From the NCBI RefSeq assembly GCF_910592395.1, contig NC_088326.1, positions 11,229,001 through 11,293,000 on the forward strand: a stretch of 64,000 nt of DNA, written 5' to 3'. Both the position numbers and the translations under genes were made by a program. Below the pieces are notes generated by a model. That model was not told where the DNA came from and searched no databases. It saw only the letters and a list, made by a program, of their open reading frames with translations. This document shows, piece by piece, positions 12,881 to 24,424 of this stretch (positions within the stretch are counted from its first letter, which is position 1; each line of letters starts with the position of its first letter). This DNA comes from Lineus longissimus (Eukaryota > Nemertea > Pilidiophora > Heteronemertea > Lineidae).

Positions 12881-13034
12881 TGTATAGTACCCCCAGGTAT
12901 ATGGCACGGCTTAACCCGCCAGCCACGAGGGAATTCCTTTATGGCCCAGTGGTTGGCGCGTTGGCCCCAGAGTGGAAGTTAAGCAACGTTGAGCGCGGTC
13001 AACCTTTGGATCGGTGACCGGCGCGTACAATACA
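12881..13034 (+). mobile_element. 154 bp 5S-rRNA-like TG...CA element, copy 1
   Basis: Ends are TGTATAGTAC...GTACAATACA, flanked by perfect 5 bp direct repeats CCCAT (12876-12880 and 13035-13039). The 3' part (about 12975-13033) follows the metazoan 5S rRNA internal control region: GAAGTTAAGCAACG (box A), then at normal spacing GGTCA and TTGGATCGGTGACCG (box C), ending AATAC. Two other copies of exactly 154 bp lie at 13239-13392 and 58342-58495. TG/CA ends with 5 bp duplications suggest a solo LTR of a small retroelement; a 5S-derived SINE is the main alternative. Confidence 0.8.
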
Positions 13035-13190
13035 CCCATCACCCAGATGATTTCATTTTTTTCATTTTAGCACCCAGCATCCCAGTTGAAACCGCTTGTT
13101 CACCGCCAGACTTACCAATCTCTTTAGCCCTCGTACCCTCATCGCAAAATAAATGTTGCAGGTCACCGGGATAAAAATTGCTGGTATGAG

Positions 13191-13624
13191 CACCCTTGAG
13201 AAGCAATTCCCAGATTGCCGAGAATCAGGCAGGCCTTATGTATTGTACGCGCTGGTCACCGATCCAAAAGTTGACCGCGCTCAACGTTGCTTAACTTCCA
13301 CTCTGGGGCCAACGCGCCAACCACTGGGCCATAAAGAAATTCCCTCATGGCCGGCAGGTTAAGCTGTGCCATATACCTGGGGGTACTGTAAACCTTCCAG
13401 TTTGCCGAGTTGGTCTGTCCTGGGACATGTGGGAAGGAAACGTTACCAGATGGACACAGCTTATTTCAGAACGAACTTTGAGCGCTCGTTTTGACCGTTT
13501 TTCTTGTGACTGTAAGCCAGCCATTCTCCCAGGGCTCAAAGCAGTGTACCCAGGGCAGGCCGCTTGGTAATTATGAAAGACTGATAAGATTCTCGGTAAT
13601 CTGGGGAATTGATTCTCCAGGGTG
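13191..13624. mobile_element. TIR element interrupted by 5S-like copy 2
   Basis: The left arm (13191-13226) starts CACCCTTGAGAAGCAATTCC and the right arm, read on the minus strand, starts CACCCTGGAGAATCAATTCC. The arms are about 36 bp and share CAGATT-CCGAGAATC. Without the inserted 154 bp element and its duplication the unit is about 275 bp. No clear target duplication was seen. Confidence 0.55.
13239..13392 (-). mobile_element. 154 bp 5S-rRNA-like TG...CA element, copy 2 (inverted)
   Basis: This is the same element on the minus strand, 205 bp from copy 1, with nine hand-counted differences from it. The 3' terminus is intact (TGTATTGTAC on the plus strand); the 5' terminus is changed to TTTACAGTAC. 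Flanks are CCTTA (13234-13238) and CCTTC (13393-13397), a 4/5 match to a target duplication. It is inserted inside a larger inverted-repeat element (13191-13624). Confidence 0.75.
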
Positions 13625-13660
13625 GCGAGAGGTGCTTTTCCCTAGATATCATTCACTTAC

Positions 13661-13739
13661 TTGGATATGGGATTGCTGCTGAAGTCCGCAACTTGTAGAT
13701 TTTTACAAAACTTGATGTTCTCCGGTATATCACCAATAT
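13661..13739 (-). CDS. scrib: scribble coding exon 3 (LRR)
   Basis: This is a 79 nt exon, too short for ORF callers. Acceptor TTCTGTTTCAG is followed by ATATTGGTG, and the donor is GTAAGTGAAT (13660-13651). Joined to the last G of exon 2 it reads DIGDIPENIKFCKNLQVADF then SSNPIS, matching the Scribble segment DIPEIPE-IKFCK-L--ADF--NP. It enters in phase 1 and leaves in phase 2. The flanking introns are 1,745 bp (upstream) and about 8.4 kb (downstream, heavily loaded with repeats). Confidence 0.93.
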
Positions 13740-15638
<1,899 letters not shown>

Positions 15639-15670
15639 TCATCAGTGTTTCACGCCCCTTTTCGCAGTTA

Positions 15671-15880
<210 letters not shown>

Positions 15881-16022
15881 TTACTCCTTTAGAATATTAA
15901 GAAGCAGTTTATCCTAAATTTGCTAATCCTGAGCTGCCGTCGAGGGCATTTTTCGCCTGAGAGCCGTACTAAAATAGGTCAAGGAATGCCAGCCATGAAA
16001 CTTTGAACACAGTCTTCACGCG

Positions 16023-16030
16023 TGACGTCA
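16023..16030. promoter_or_regulatory. CRE-like palindrome TGACGTCA upstream of scribble
   Basis: A perfect TGACGTCA lies about 155 bp upstream of the scribble start codon, in a locally CpG-containing stretch (CACGCGTGACGTCATCCCGCCC). CREB/ATF sites of this form are common in proximal promoters. The transcription start is not known, so assignment to the scribble promoter is an inference. Confidence 0.35.
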
Positions 16031-16100
16031 TCCCGCCCAGATTTTGAGCAACAGTGAGGGCACCTGTTGGTAGGCTGTGGAACTGAAAAACAAATGGGAC

Positions 16101-16640
16101 AAATTCAAATTCAAATTAGTTTATTAATTAAAAGGCCCAGAGGGCAACAGTACACACGCTACAATAGAGATACAATGATTTTGATTGAGTACATACATGA
16201 GACATACATAAAATAAATGACATGAGTAACAATGTAAAGTCTATCAGGTCTACCGGGGTCAAACCTGGAATATTTAAATAGAAGTGGCGGTCCTTATTTC
16301 ATCCGATCAGAGAAGCATTTCTGGACAAATATAGACAGTTTCTGACAAATCATAGGGTCGTCATTTGAAAAGAGTTAGATAAACTTATTTTCTCTTGAAA
16401 GACCTGAACAGTTGATGTTGTTCTCATCGATAATTGAGAAAAAATCTTTCCTTGAAGCATCATATTTTGGACAAGCAGTCAGAAAATGAACCTCGTCTTC
16501 TATTGAAGTCCCATTGAAAGGGTATACTCTCTTTTCACCTTTTTCGACCCAGGTGAGTGTTGTTCTTCTTTCAGAGATCTTCTTATCTAACACTATAATG
16601 GTAAGAAAGGCTATGTTTGAATTGGCCATTAAATCAATCA
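16101..16640 (-). pseudogene. 5'-truncated LINE 3' end with broken RT C-terminus
   Basis: Read on minus, codons from about 16629 to 16294 encode the C-terminal part of a LINE polyprotein: SIEDEVHFLTACPKYDASRK is a typical post-RT motif (EDE-HFL--CP-Y---R). The frame is broken by an in-frame TAA at 16377-16375, after which FSNDDPMICQKLSIFVQKCF continues to a second stop at 16296-16294. The 3' UTR contains AATAAA-like sequence and ends in a short (TTTGAA) tail at 16101-16119, typical of CR1/L2-like LINE ends. It is dead on arrival, sitting just upstream of the scribble start. Confidence 0.8.
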
Positions 16641-16644
16641 GTTC

Positions 16645-19600
16645 ACAATTAGTATGACTTTAATCAAATTAATCCCAGCTTGTGTTTACATTCGAGGGAG
16701 CAACTGCAGAATACCCGGGACACTATAGGAAGCAGCTTAATAGGCAAGATAATGTTAAACAAAGTCGCCAACAGGGGTCTCTCCCTTCTTTAATGATGTC
16801 AAAACTATTCACGCTTGAACGAGGGATATTTTTAATGGTGAACGAAACATGACCAAGTGCCCTCACTGTGCATCTCACTGTGTTAGTCACCTTAACACGT
16901 TCGCTTCCACCCCATTTTTTTCAGCGCATCGCCATTTTCCACGTTTGCCAGGTTTTTCGATTTGCTCCATTGCCACACCACGAGTGCAGGATGTGATATG
17001 TTGAACAATCCACCCTTTTCGACCATAACCTTGTTTACAAACAAAGATTCGTCTTAGAAGTGTTATAACATGTACATTGCGTGGTATGGTTGAATTTCAC
17101 TTCCTATACCTGGACACAAGGCCTGATTGAAATTGACTTAGGCCCATATTAGTATTCAGTCAATGTTAGACATTGAGTCCATATCAAGCACTGAACATTA
17201 AGTTTACCTGGGGATAATAATTTGTTTATCAACAAGGGTATGGCCGAAACTGGGGAATTCACTAGTTATCTTTTAATGGAGCTTGATACAACCAAACTAA
17301 TAATGCGATTAAGATGTTATTTCACTCTTGGCCAGTGTTTTCTGTCAGATGAGTAAGAGGAAGGGAACGTGTATGGAAAAGGAGAAATTTCTTTACCGGT
17401 AAAATGTTGTAACTAGCTTACAATATGTTTCAATGCAGATCTATGTACATGAAAATGTACATGAACGGCGTATCAGTTGAAAATGGATACCATACGCACC
17501 GCGATGTACGTAAACATAAATATAAATTGCGGCCGACACACATTGACTCTGGGCGTGCTTTTTTTGAATCAGCACTGACCCCTTTTTACAGCCTGTCAAA
17601 ACATCCTGTTCCTAAAATACTGATTAAAGCCCTCTATCTCCTCGAGTAGCAATTTGTGTCATTATTTGTCCTAAACATTTTACGCATACACATAGAAAAC
17701 ATTTCTTCACGTTGACAAAAGTTCCAAACGATCTGACCTACTTTGGAGGTTTATGTACAAGTAGGTCAACCTGCTGACGTAAGTAGGTCACGGGACCACT
17801 TACACTGACTGGCATGTGATGCACAGGTGTGTACATGTACTTGAGGACATACGTGTACATTGATCCGATGTATATATTGAAATAATGATACTCTGGTTAT
17901 TACCGCTATACATGTATAGCTTGACCTGAAAATCAATAAAAAGAATACAGTAGGATTATTATATTGTTGGTAATTGCATCAATAATTGCGATGTCCCAGT
18001 TTGGGCAAGTTATTCCGGGTCATCCAGCGCTATTACGAAGGAATGATGACCCAAATATACTCTTATACATTGTAGCCTTACAGAAGCTACTGCACTCGGA
18101 CTTCGCTGCATGTGTCGATAATAGATTTGTTTTGATCAAAGGCCCTGGGAATTACATCACAAAGTAAATGGGTGCATCGTAGAGTTTATCAAGTCTCCAT
18201 CATAAATTTAGGCCTATATGTACTTTTTTAGTATGTACAGTGACAAACGGATTCTACGGCAAATTGTTGGCTTGTTATAATTATTTCTCGTCAACCCGCA
18301 TTTCCTAATAATTGGCAACTCAAAAGTGTAGGATCGATAACGCAGGAAATAACGGACTAAGTGTACTAATGGATCAACTGATTTACTAGTAATTATGATA
18401 TACTAGTAAACGGACTAACAGGAAGTGTATAGAAAATTGGGCTCGATCTACAAGACCCGAAAAAGGTAAGTCCATTTCTCTAGATGTTTGATGTTTCTCA
18501 TAGACAACGACCAAGAACAAGACCAAGACCTCACCATCGACTAATCTTCGATAGCGGTCATGATCTACCTCTGGTCTGCCAATAGATTTTATACCTCTAT
18601 CATATGATAAAACTTTGTTTTTTGTTGCCAACTATGAGAGCGGGCCACTGATGCGCAATATTCTCGTTGCCGATCAGTGATGATCTAGAAGCCACGCAAG
18701 TCAATCTGGTCGCAGTCTCCACTTTCCACAGGCGGTATTTTTGAAGGACTTCCTGTCGTCTTGACCAATCAGAAACCGTTAATCCTCCTTCACCGGCCCT
18801 GCTCTCAGCACTGAACCAATCACAAGGTACCGCCCTAATCTTCCGGCCAGCTTAGGAAAGTGGTTTGCGAATGTGCGTTCTCAAAGACCACTGCGCCGCC
18901 GGGAATGGCGAAAGTGGTGACTCGGTTCAGTTCTGTTCCCTATCACAAGAAACGCCACTGTGCCGCCATCGATGAAGGATCGTGAGATCTTCAAGGTGTT
19001 TTTAAAACTCCTCTTTGTTGCATTCCATAAGTCCTATTTCCCGTGGTAAGCACCAGGAGCCGCCACTGTGCCGCATCATCAGCGTTATAGTCACCAACCT
19101 TCAAGTATCTTTCGGATTTTTCATGGTGGCCAAGCAAGTGTCACAGGTTGTGCAATTAATCTATCAAGGAAGCAAGCTGTGAATCCGACAGGTGCGAGGA
19201 ATTGTAACAATTGTTCAAGTGCGGATATACGGCTGGTGAACAGTGGATAGGAGCTTATTATCACGCGCGGAAAACGTGCTTTTTGGCGCAAAAATTAATT
19301 GGATACAGCCGTGCGTGAGGTTGTTTGCAGAAGAGCGCTCAAGCGGAAGCAGAGTATTACTTGTGAGTTGTGGTTTCACTGAAATGTATTTCCGTTCCGA
19401 GCGATTTTTGTGATTGGAAATGTACAATCGTTTTTTTATGTTCAGATTAGCTTGGAACAGATAGTTATGTAATCAGTTTTTTCGTTGTTAGTTTTATGTC
19501 GTTGGTGTACACTGTTTCAATTTGCTAGTGTTGTATTTAGTCAATTATCGTGTTATTGGAGTTGTTTCAAAACTATTTGGCATTGTTTATATAACGGTGT

Positions 19601-20715
19601 AACGCGTCTTCAATATCGAAGTGGCGGATCATCTACACCGATCGGACCGTGCACAAAAACATTGCAAAATATTGTACAGTATCAGAAATTCTGAAATTCA
19701 TTAGAATATTGTTATTGTCTGAAATCAAACCTGGCAAAAGGCAGGTTCAGACTTACGAAGAGCAACGAACGACGAAGAACAAATAATCTACATGTTCTTC
19801 ATCGACAACTTTTTGTACATTTTTTCCCGATTCTTCGTACAACTGAATAGAAATACAGCGTAATTTACATTTTCATAAAATATAAACCCCTTAGTTTTTG
19901 AGTTTGATAAAATTATTGTTCTCGGTTTTTGCCTGCTAGTGACAAGAATTCTCTGCCACGTCTTTGTTTGTATCGGGTTCGTTATTTATTAATCAGTTTG
20001 TGTTGTTTGTGTCCATATTGGTATTGCTTTTCGCATCGTCGTGTGGAGGCACTTTATATTACTCAATCTGCGACTTATAAGATCAGTTCCCATATTTGTA
20101 TTTAATTCAAATTATAAAGCCCAAATACACAGTTGAAATATTCTGGATTTTATGAAAGCGAAACTGACCTTGTAAGTCCAGAGAATTATTTCATCTTCTG
20201 CCATGCTAATTGTCACAAAACGAGGCAACGTATCAGATAAACCCCGTGGGACCCAACGGGTCCTATCCAAATTCGGCACTCTCTGTTCCCCCCCCCCCCC
20301 CCCATATAAATGGGGTCTCCCAACGCATAGAACTCCGTGCTGCGGTCGAGATAATTCACCATGCCAGTGCTTTTTATTGCCACCGTGTCAAGCGGCTCAC
20401 TGGAGTCGGCTATCTTTTCGGTTCAGCTGTTCCATATTTCGCCTCCTGGGGACACCTGTCATCAATTTCCTAAGCATTTAGTCGCCTTCTCATGCTAAAG
20501 GTTAATGTGAAGTCGACACTTATATCTATATACTTCGGTTTGTTGCCTTATTCTGTCCCATTGAACGCTGCAACCGAAAGCATGGTGCTTCCTGTATTTT
20601 GCCTTCCGAAGACAGCGAACTTCCGGCGGGGAAGGAATTGAACCGGCGACAAAGACAACGCATATAGGGTCAATTAAAAAAAAACAAAAAAAACAGCAAG
20701 CGCGGCATATATAAG
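16645..20715. other. intergenic, no gene recognised
   Basis: 18880-19070 is locally GC/CpG-richer and carries three CCACTG-GCCGC words, which could mark a regulatory region. An 18 bp C run lies at about 20287-20304. No coding exon was recognised. Confidence 0.45.
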
Positions 20716-20734
20716 ACGAGGTTCAGGGCAAACC

Positions 20735-21370
20735 ATTTTTGACCGGGAAACTTAAAACAGTGGGCCACATAGAATCAGGGGAGCATACCACACGGAACAG
20801 ATGACTCGGGGAACATAAAACCAAGGCTATCCGGGAAAATACAAACCGGGGAATAGCGGACGACCCGGGAACATAAAGCCCAGGGAATATACCCGGGGAA
20901 CACACATGTAGCCTAGAACGTGGACCACGTAGAATCAGGGGAACATAGCCCAGAGAATAGGGGACTGGGGGAACATATAGAACCTGGGAATAGAGGTTGG
21001 CGGATCCTGGAGCAAACAACCCAGGGAATTGGACCGGTGAAACATAGAATCTGGGCAACATAGTATCCGTGAACATAGGAATCAGGGAACATATGCTTCG
21101 GGAACATAGGGCTTGGGGAACATATCACCTGGGCCACATAGAACCCGGGAACATAGGATTCAGGGAACATATGCTTCGGGAGCATAGGGCTTGGGGAACA
21201 TAGCACCTGGGCCACATAGAACCCGGGAACATAGAACTCGGGAACATTGAACCAGGGAATATAACACCAGGGGAAGAGCAGAGCAGAGATACACCATCCC
21301 GATCTACCTGCGTTTTGCGTAATACAGGATTGATGTTCACCATATATACGCTGCCTTCCTCCAACACGGG
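20735..21370. repeat. 15-16 bp minisatellite with 78 bp higher-order unit
   Basis: Words like GGGAACATAGAACCC and GGGCCACATAGAA recur throughout. A 78 bp block is duplicated at 21073-21150 and 21151-21228. Minus-strand open frames (117 and 158 codons, rich in Cys, Pro, Val, Phe) are by-products of the repeat. Confidence 0.8.
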
Positions 21371-21745
21371 AACACATTGAACTCCTCATCTGCTGGTTTT
21401 GGAAATACTACATACAATGTACATTGTGTCGCAAACCGGAAGGCACAAAACCAATACAACTTCAAAACTGAAACAAAATTCCAATACAAGCCGTCGGCGA
21501 CTGACATCTCAAACGCAAAATCAAGTTATACGATTTTTTTATTCACACAAGTTCCATGATCGATAAACAGGATCGCGACGGTCGTTTCAGAAGCTGTGGC
21601 TTTGATAAAAACTATTCATTTTGCATTTGATCCCGAGATAAAAAGCTTGCTGCTGGATGTGATCGCTTGGTAAGATTCGCAGTGCGGCGGAGAACTGACG
21701 CGGCAAACGTTGCTTGTAAAGTGTTTTTCATATCGTTCGGGCTAA

Positions 21746-21902
21746 AGGTACCTAATTGAACTCAGGAATGTGACCACACTCTATACTATAAGAACCGAGT
21801 TTCAGCAAGTTCTTATGCATAATAACTGCACTTCGACAATGCGTAGAACTGCATTTTAATTTCCTGGACCACCACTTCACTATATATAAACGGCGTACCC
21901 CA
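21746..21902. mobile_element. partial TTAA-type MITE (AGGCGTACGCC family)
   Basis: Shares TTTCAGCAA-TTCTTATGCATAATAACTGCACT and CCTGGACCACCA words with the full copies and ends near AAACGGCGTACCCC. The left end is missing. Confidence 0.55.
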
Positions 21903-22219
21903 AACAAATAATATCGGCGATCTTCTGAAAATACCTCCCCGGCCGCATACCGGGTGCGCACATTTACGATTCGGAGCATGCGAATGTTGTTATTGAAAAC
22001 ACTGCACATGATTCGATCCATGGAGATAAATGAATTGTAAATATCTCTTGTTGTCCTACGATATCAACGACTTGTTTTATGCTCCTGCTGAATATCTAAT
22101 CCACTGTGTGTGTAGCGCTTTTTGCTCAGATACCAATGGACATACAGAGAGTAAATAGGTTATTTCCTCTAACCGGAAACAATGTGACGCATGGTCGGAT
22201 CAAAGGGAAGAGATTGATA

Positions 22220-22290
22220 TTGTTACTCTTCTTCTTCCTCGTCCTCGTCCTCATCATTCTTCTCCTTCTTCTTCTTCTTCTTCTTCTTAT
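22220..22290. repeat. CTT/CTC microsatellite
   Basis: A pyrimidine-only tract of TTC and CTC triplets, about 70 bp. Confidence 0.85.
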
Positions 22291-22545
22291 AAACGTATTG
22301 CACATGTTTGTGATATTTTTTTTTCTCTATTGTATTAAATGTACAGAACTAATGCACCACTTCTGCATCTGCAGCATCATATTGAATTTTATCGATGAAA
22401 GATGAGGTGCGCGCATTAATCGACGAACTATAAATTATCAGCCGTTATCCCCAAGGCGGTTATTGGGATTCCGCAGGAAAAAAACGTCGCATAGGAAAGT
22501 TAGCAGAAATAATTTTTCTCTGTGATGTGATTATTGCTGTTGATA

Positions 22546-22885
22546 TAAAAGAGTACACCGTTTGTATTAACTGGTGGGTCAGGATAATAGAATTGCAGAT
22601 ATGTATACAGTGCGGTATTGCAGTTATGCTAACAAATTAATTGCTGAGACTTGGTAGGCCTACATGTATTTATAGTATTTTTATATTTTTCTACATTGCG
22701 GCATTGTTGAAATTTATGTTCAGTTGGTATTTACACAATTTGAACTTTTCAAACTCAATTACAAATTCTACATTTTTAACAAACGGCGGCCATTAGCGTA
22801 AAGTCAACTTGTTTTCAAATTCAATTACTGTACAAATCATACATTTTTAACGTATGGCGGCGGCCATTAGCATAAAGTCGACTTG
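22546..22885. mobile_element. degraded AGGCGTACGCC-family MITE with duplicated end
   Basis: GAGTACACCGTTTGTATTAA at left and ACGGCGGCCATTAGCGTAAAG at right. The last 65 bp (22749-22812) is repeated diverged at 22816-22882. Confidence 0.5.
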
Positions 22886-23136
22886 TTTTTTTGACACATT
22901 TGGGCTAAATTTCTGTCAATACTTTTTTCGCTCCGGTATTGGTGTACATGTATGCCAATTCTTCGATATGCTCTTAAAATGTGCGCAGAATGTCCATGTT
23001 AGTAAATTTAGGCAAATAGTTGTTTTTATTAGGTGTTGCAGCGAAATAACGCGCATTTGTGCTTGTCGATTTCGACCATCGACCTCCATCAACGCTGTTT
23101 CGTTCGAGTCGATATAATCATAGTTTGCCCTTTGAA

Positions 23137-23585
23137 AGACAGTAGAACAATAGGAAATTAGGCCTGTAGGTGCGAGCGGGCTTTGTTTGGAGACAATAAA
23201 AGTGGATTTGCCCTGATAACCCTTTGATAGACAGTAGAACAATGGGAAATTAGGCCTGTAGGTGCGAGCGGGCTTTGTTTGAAGACAACAAAAGTGGATT
23301 TGCCCTGAAACCCTTTGATAGACAGTCGAACAATGGGAAATTAGGCCTATATGTGCAGCGGGCTTTGTTCGAAGACAACAAAAGTGGATTTGCCCTGATA
23401 ACCCTTTGATAGACAGTAGAACAATGGGAAATTGGACCTATAGGTGCAGCGGGCTTTGTTTGAAGACAACAAAAGTGGATTTGCCCCGATAACCCTTTGA
23501 TGGACAGTAGAACAATGGGAAATTAGGCCTGTAGGTGCGAGCGGGCTTTGTTTGAAGACAACAAACGTGGATTTGGCTCGGTCTG
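23137..23585. repeat. 91 bp tandem repeat, five copies
   Basis: AGACAGTAGAACAATGGGAA units start at 23137, 23229, 23320, 23411 and 23502 and run directly up to the TTAA of composite element A. A diverged single relative (CGAGCAGGCTTTGTTTAAGG) lies at 52890-52940. Confidence 0.9.
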
Positions 23586-23785
23586 TTAAAGCTGAACTGC
23601 ATGCACAAAACCAGAGCGTCCCATGCGGCAATAGTAAGAAATTCAAACGATCGAAAGGTCCTTCTGAATACGGCCTGAAACATGATAGACCTCCAATGCT
23701 TCGATGCACTTGATTTCACAAACCAGCAAGCCACAGGACGATGCAGACAGTCTCGGAGAAATATGGAAGAGAAAAAAATCAAAAT

Positions 23786-23859
23786 CTTCTGCAGGGATTC
23801 GAACCCGGGAACTCGGGCTCAGAATACGAACGCTCTAACCGTCTGAGCTAGGGGGGCTT
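23786..23859 (-). ncRNA. tRNA-like module 1 in composite element A
   Basis: The minus-strand reading begins GCCCCCCTAGCTCAGACGG, then TTAGAGCG (box A, D-arm like), and ends with GGGTTCGAATCCC (perfect box B, T-arm). The anticodon stem does not pair well and the acceptor stem is not closed (GCCCCCC against GCAGAAG). It is therefore a tRNA-derived Pol III promoter rather than a working tRNA. The counterpart in copy B is at 32915-32988. Confidence 0.65.
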
Positions 23860-24147
23860 TCTTGTAAACGGCTGCCAGCAAATATATCTTATATGAATGG
23901 CGATTATGCTTTATTTTTGAGAGATGAACCAGAAATATTCTCAAGTACATGTAATAGAAGAAGACACCAACAAAGGTGAACTTTGCTAAGAGAAAACGTA
24001 GACTCCGCATACATAATCACGCACAGCAAAGAAAAAATGACTTTCTTCCTCAGTTGCCCACTGGAAGCCACTCAAAGATATTGAACAAAGATTACACACA
24101 AATGTTTGCACATGCTATAAAGGCGTATGAAACGACAGGCATTTGAA

Positions 24148-24225
24148 GCAGCCCAGTGGCCTTGCGGGCAAGAGTGTTGGCAAGTAAAGCAAGAGGTCTC
24201 GAGTTCGAGTCCCGATGAGAGGACC
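24148..24225 (+). ncRNA. tRNA-like module 2 in composite element A
   Basis: A box A-like GTGGCCTTGCGGGCAAGAGTG is followed by a box B-like GAGTTCGAGTCCC, with spacing as in a tRNA gene. No convincing cloverleaf closes. The counterpart in copy B is at 32542-32622 on the minus strand. Confidence 0.6.
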
Positions 24226-24424
24226 TTTTTATTTATTTTCCTTCCAGGATTCTCTGCGAAGTTCCGCATCGTCTCACGGCTTGCTGGTTTGTGAAATCAA
24301 GCGCATCGAAGCATTGGAGCTCTATCATGTTTCAGGCCGGATTCAGAAGGGCCTTTCGGTCATTTGAATTTCTTACTATTGCCGCATGGAGTGCTCCTGT
24401 TTTGTGCATGCAGTTCAGCTTTAA

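Larger units (their letters stand above)
23590..24420. mobile_element. 831 bp TTAA-flanked composite element A with divergent tRNA-like modules
   Basis: The element starts AGCTGAACTG and ends CAGTTCAGCT, with TTAA on both sides (23586-23589, 24421-24424). Inverted arms of about 185 bp share words such as ATGCACAAAACCAGAG, GAATACGGCCTGAAACA and CACAAACCAGCAAG. Next to each arm sits a tRNA-like module reading outwards: one on minus at 23786-23859, one on plus at 24148-24225. The 290 bp centre is also conserved in copy B, so the whole unit has multiplied. TTAA duplications occur in piggyBac and Kolobok transposons. No transposase is present, so it would be non-autonomous. Confidence 0.8.

Noticed and set aside
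20723-21389. 117- and 158-codon minus open frames rich in Cys and Pro
   Set aside because: They are low-complexity translations of the 15-16 bp minisatellite.
23438-23782. 114- and 120-codon minus open frames with repeated FVVFKQSPL
   Set aside because: They read through the 91 bp tandem array and the arm of the composite element; the repetition explains the openness.
23786-23859. Functional tRNA gene
   Set aside because: Boxes A and B are good but the acceptor and anticodon stems do not close, and the sequence is part of a repeated mobile unit.
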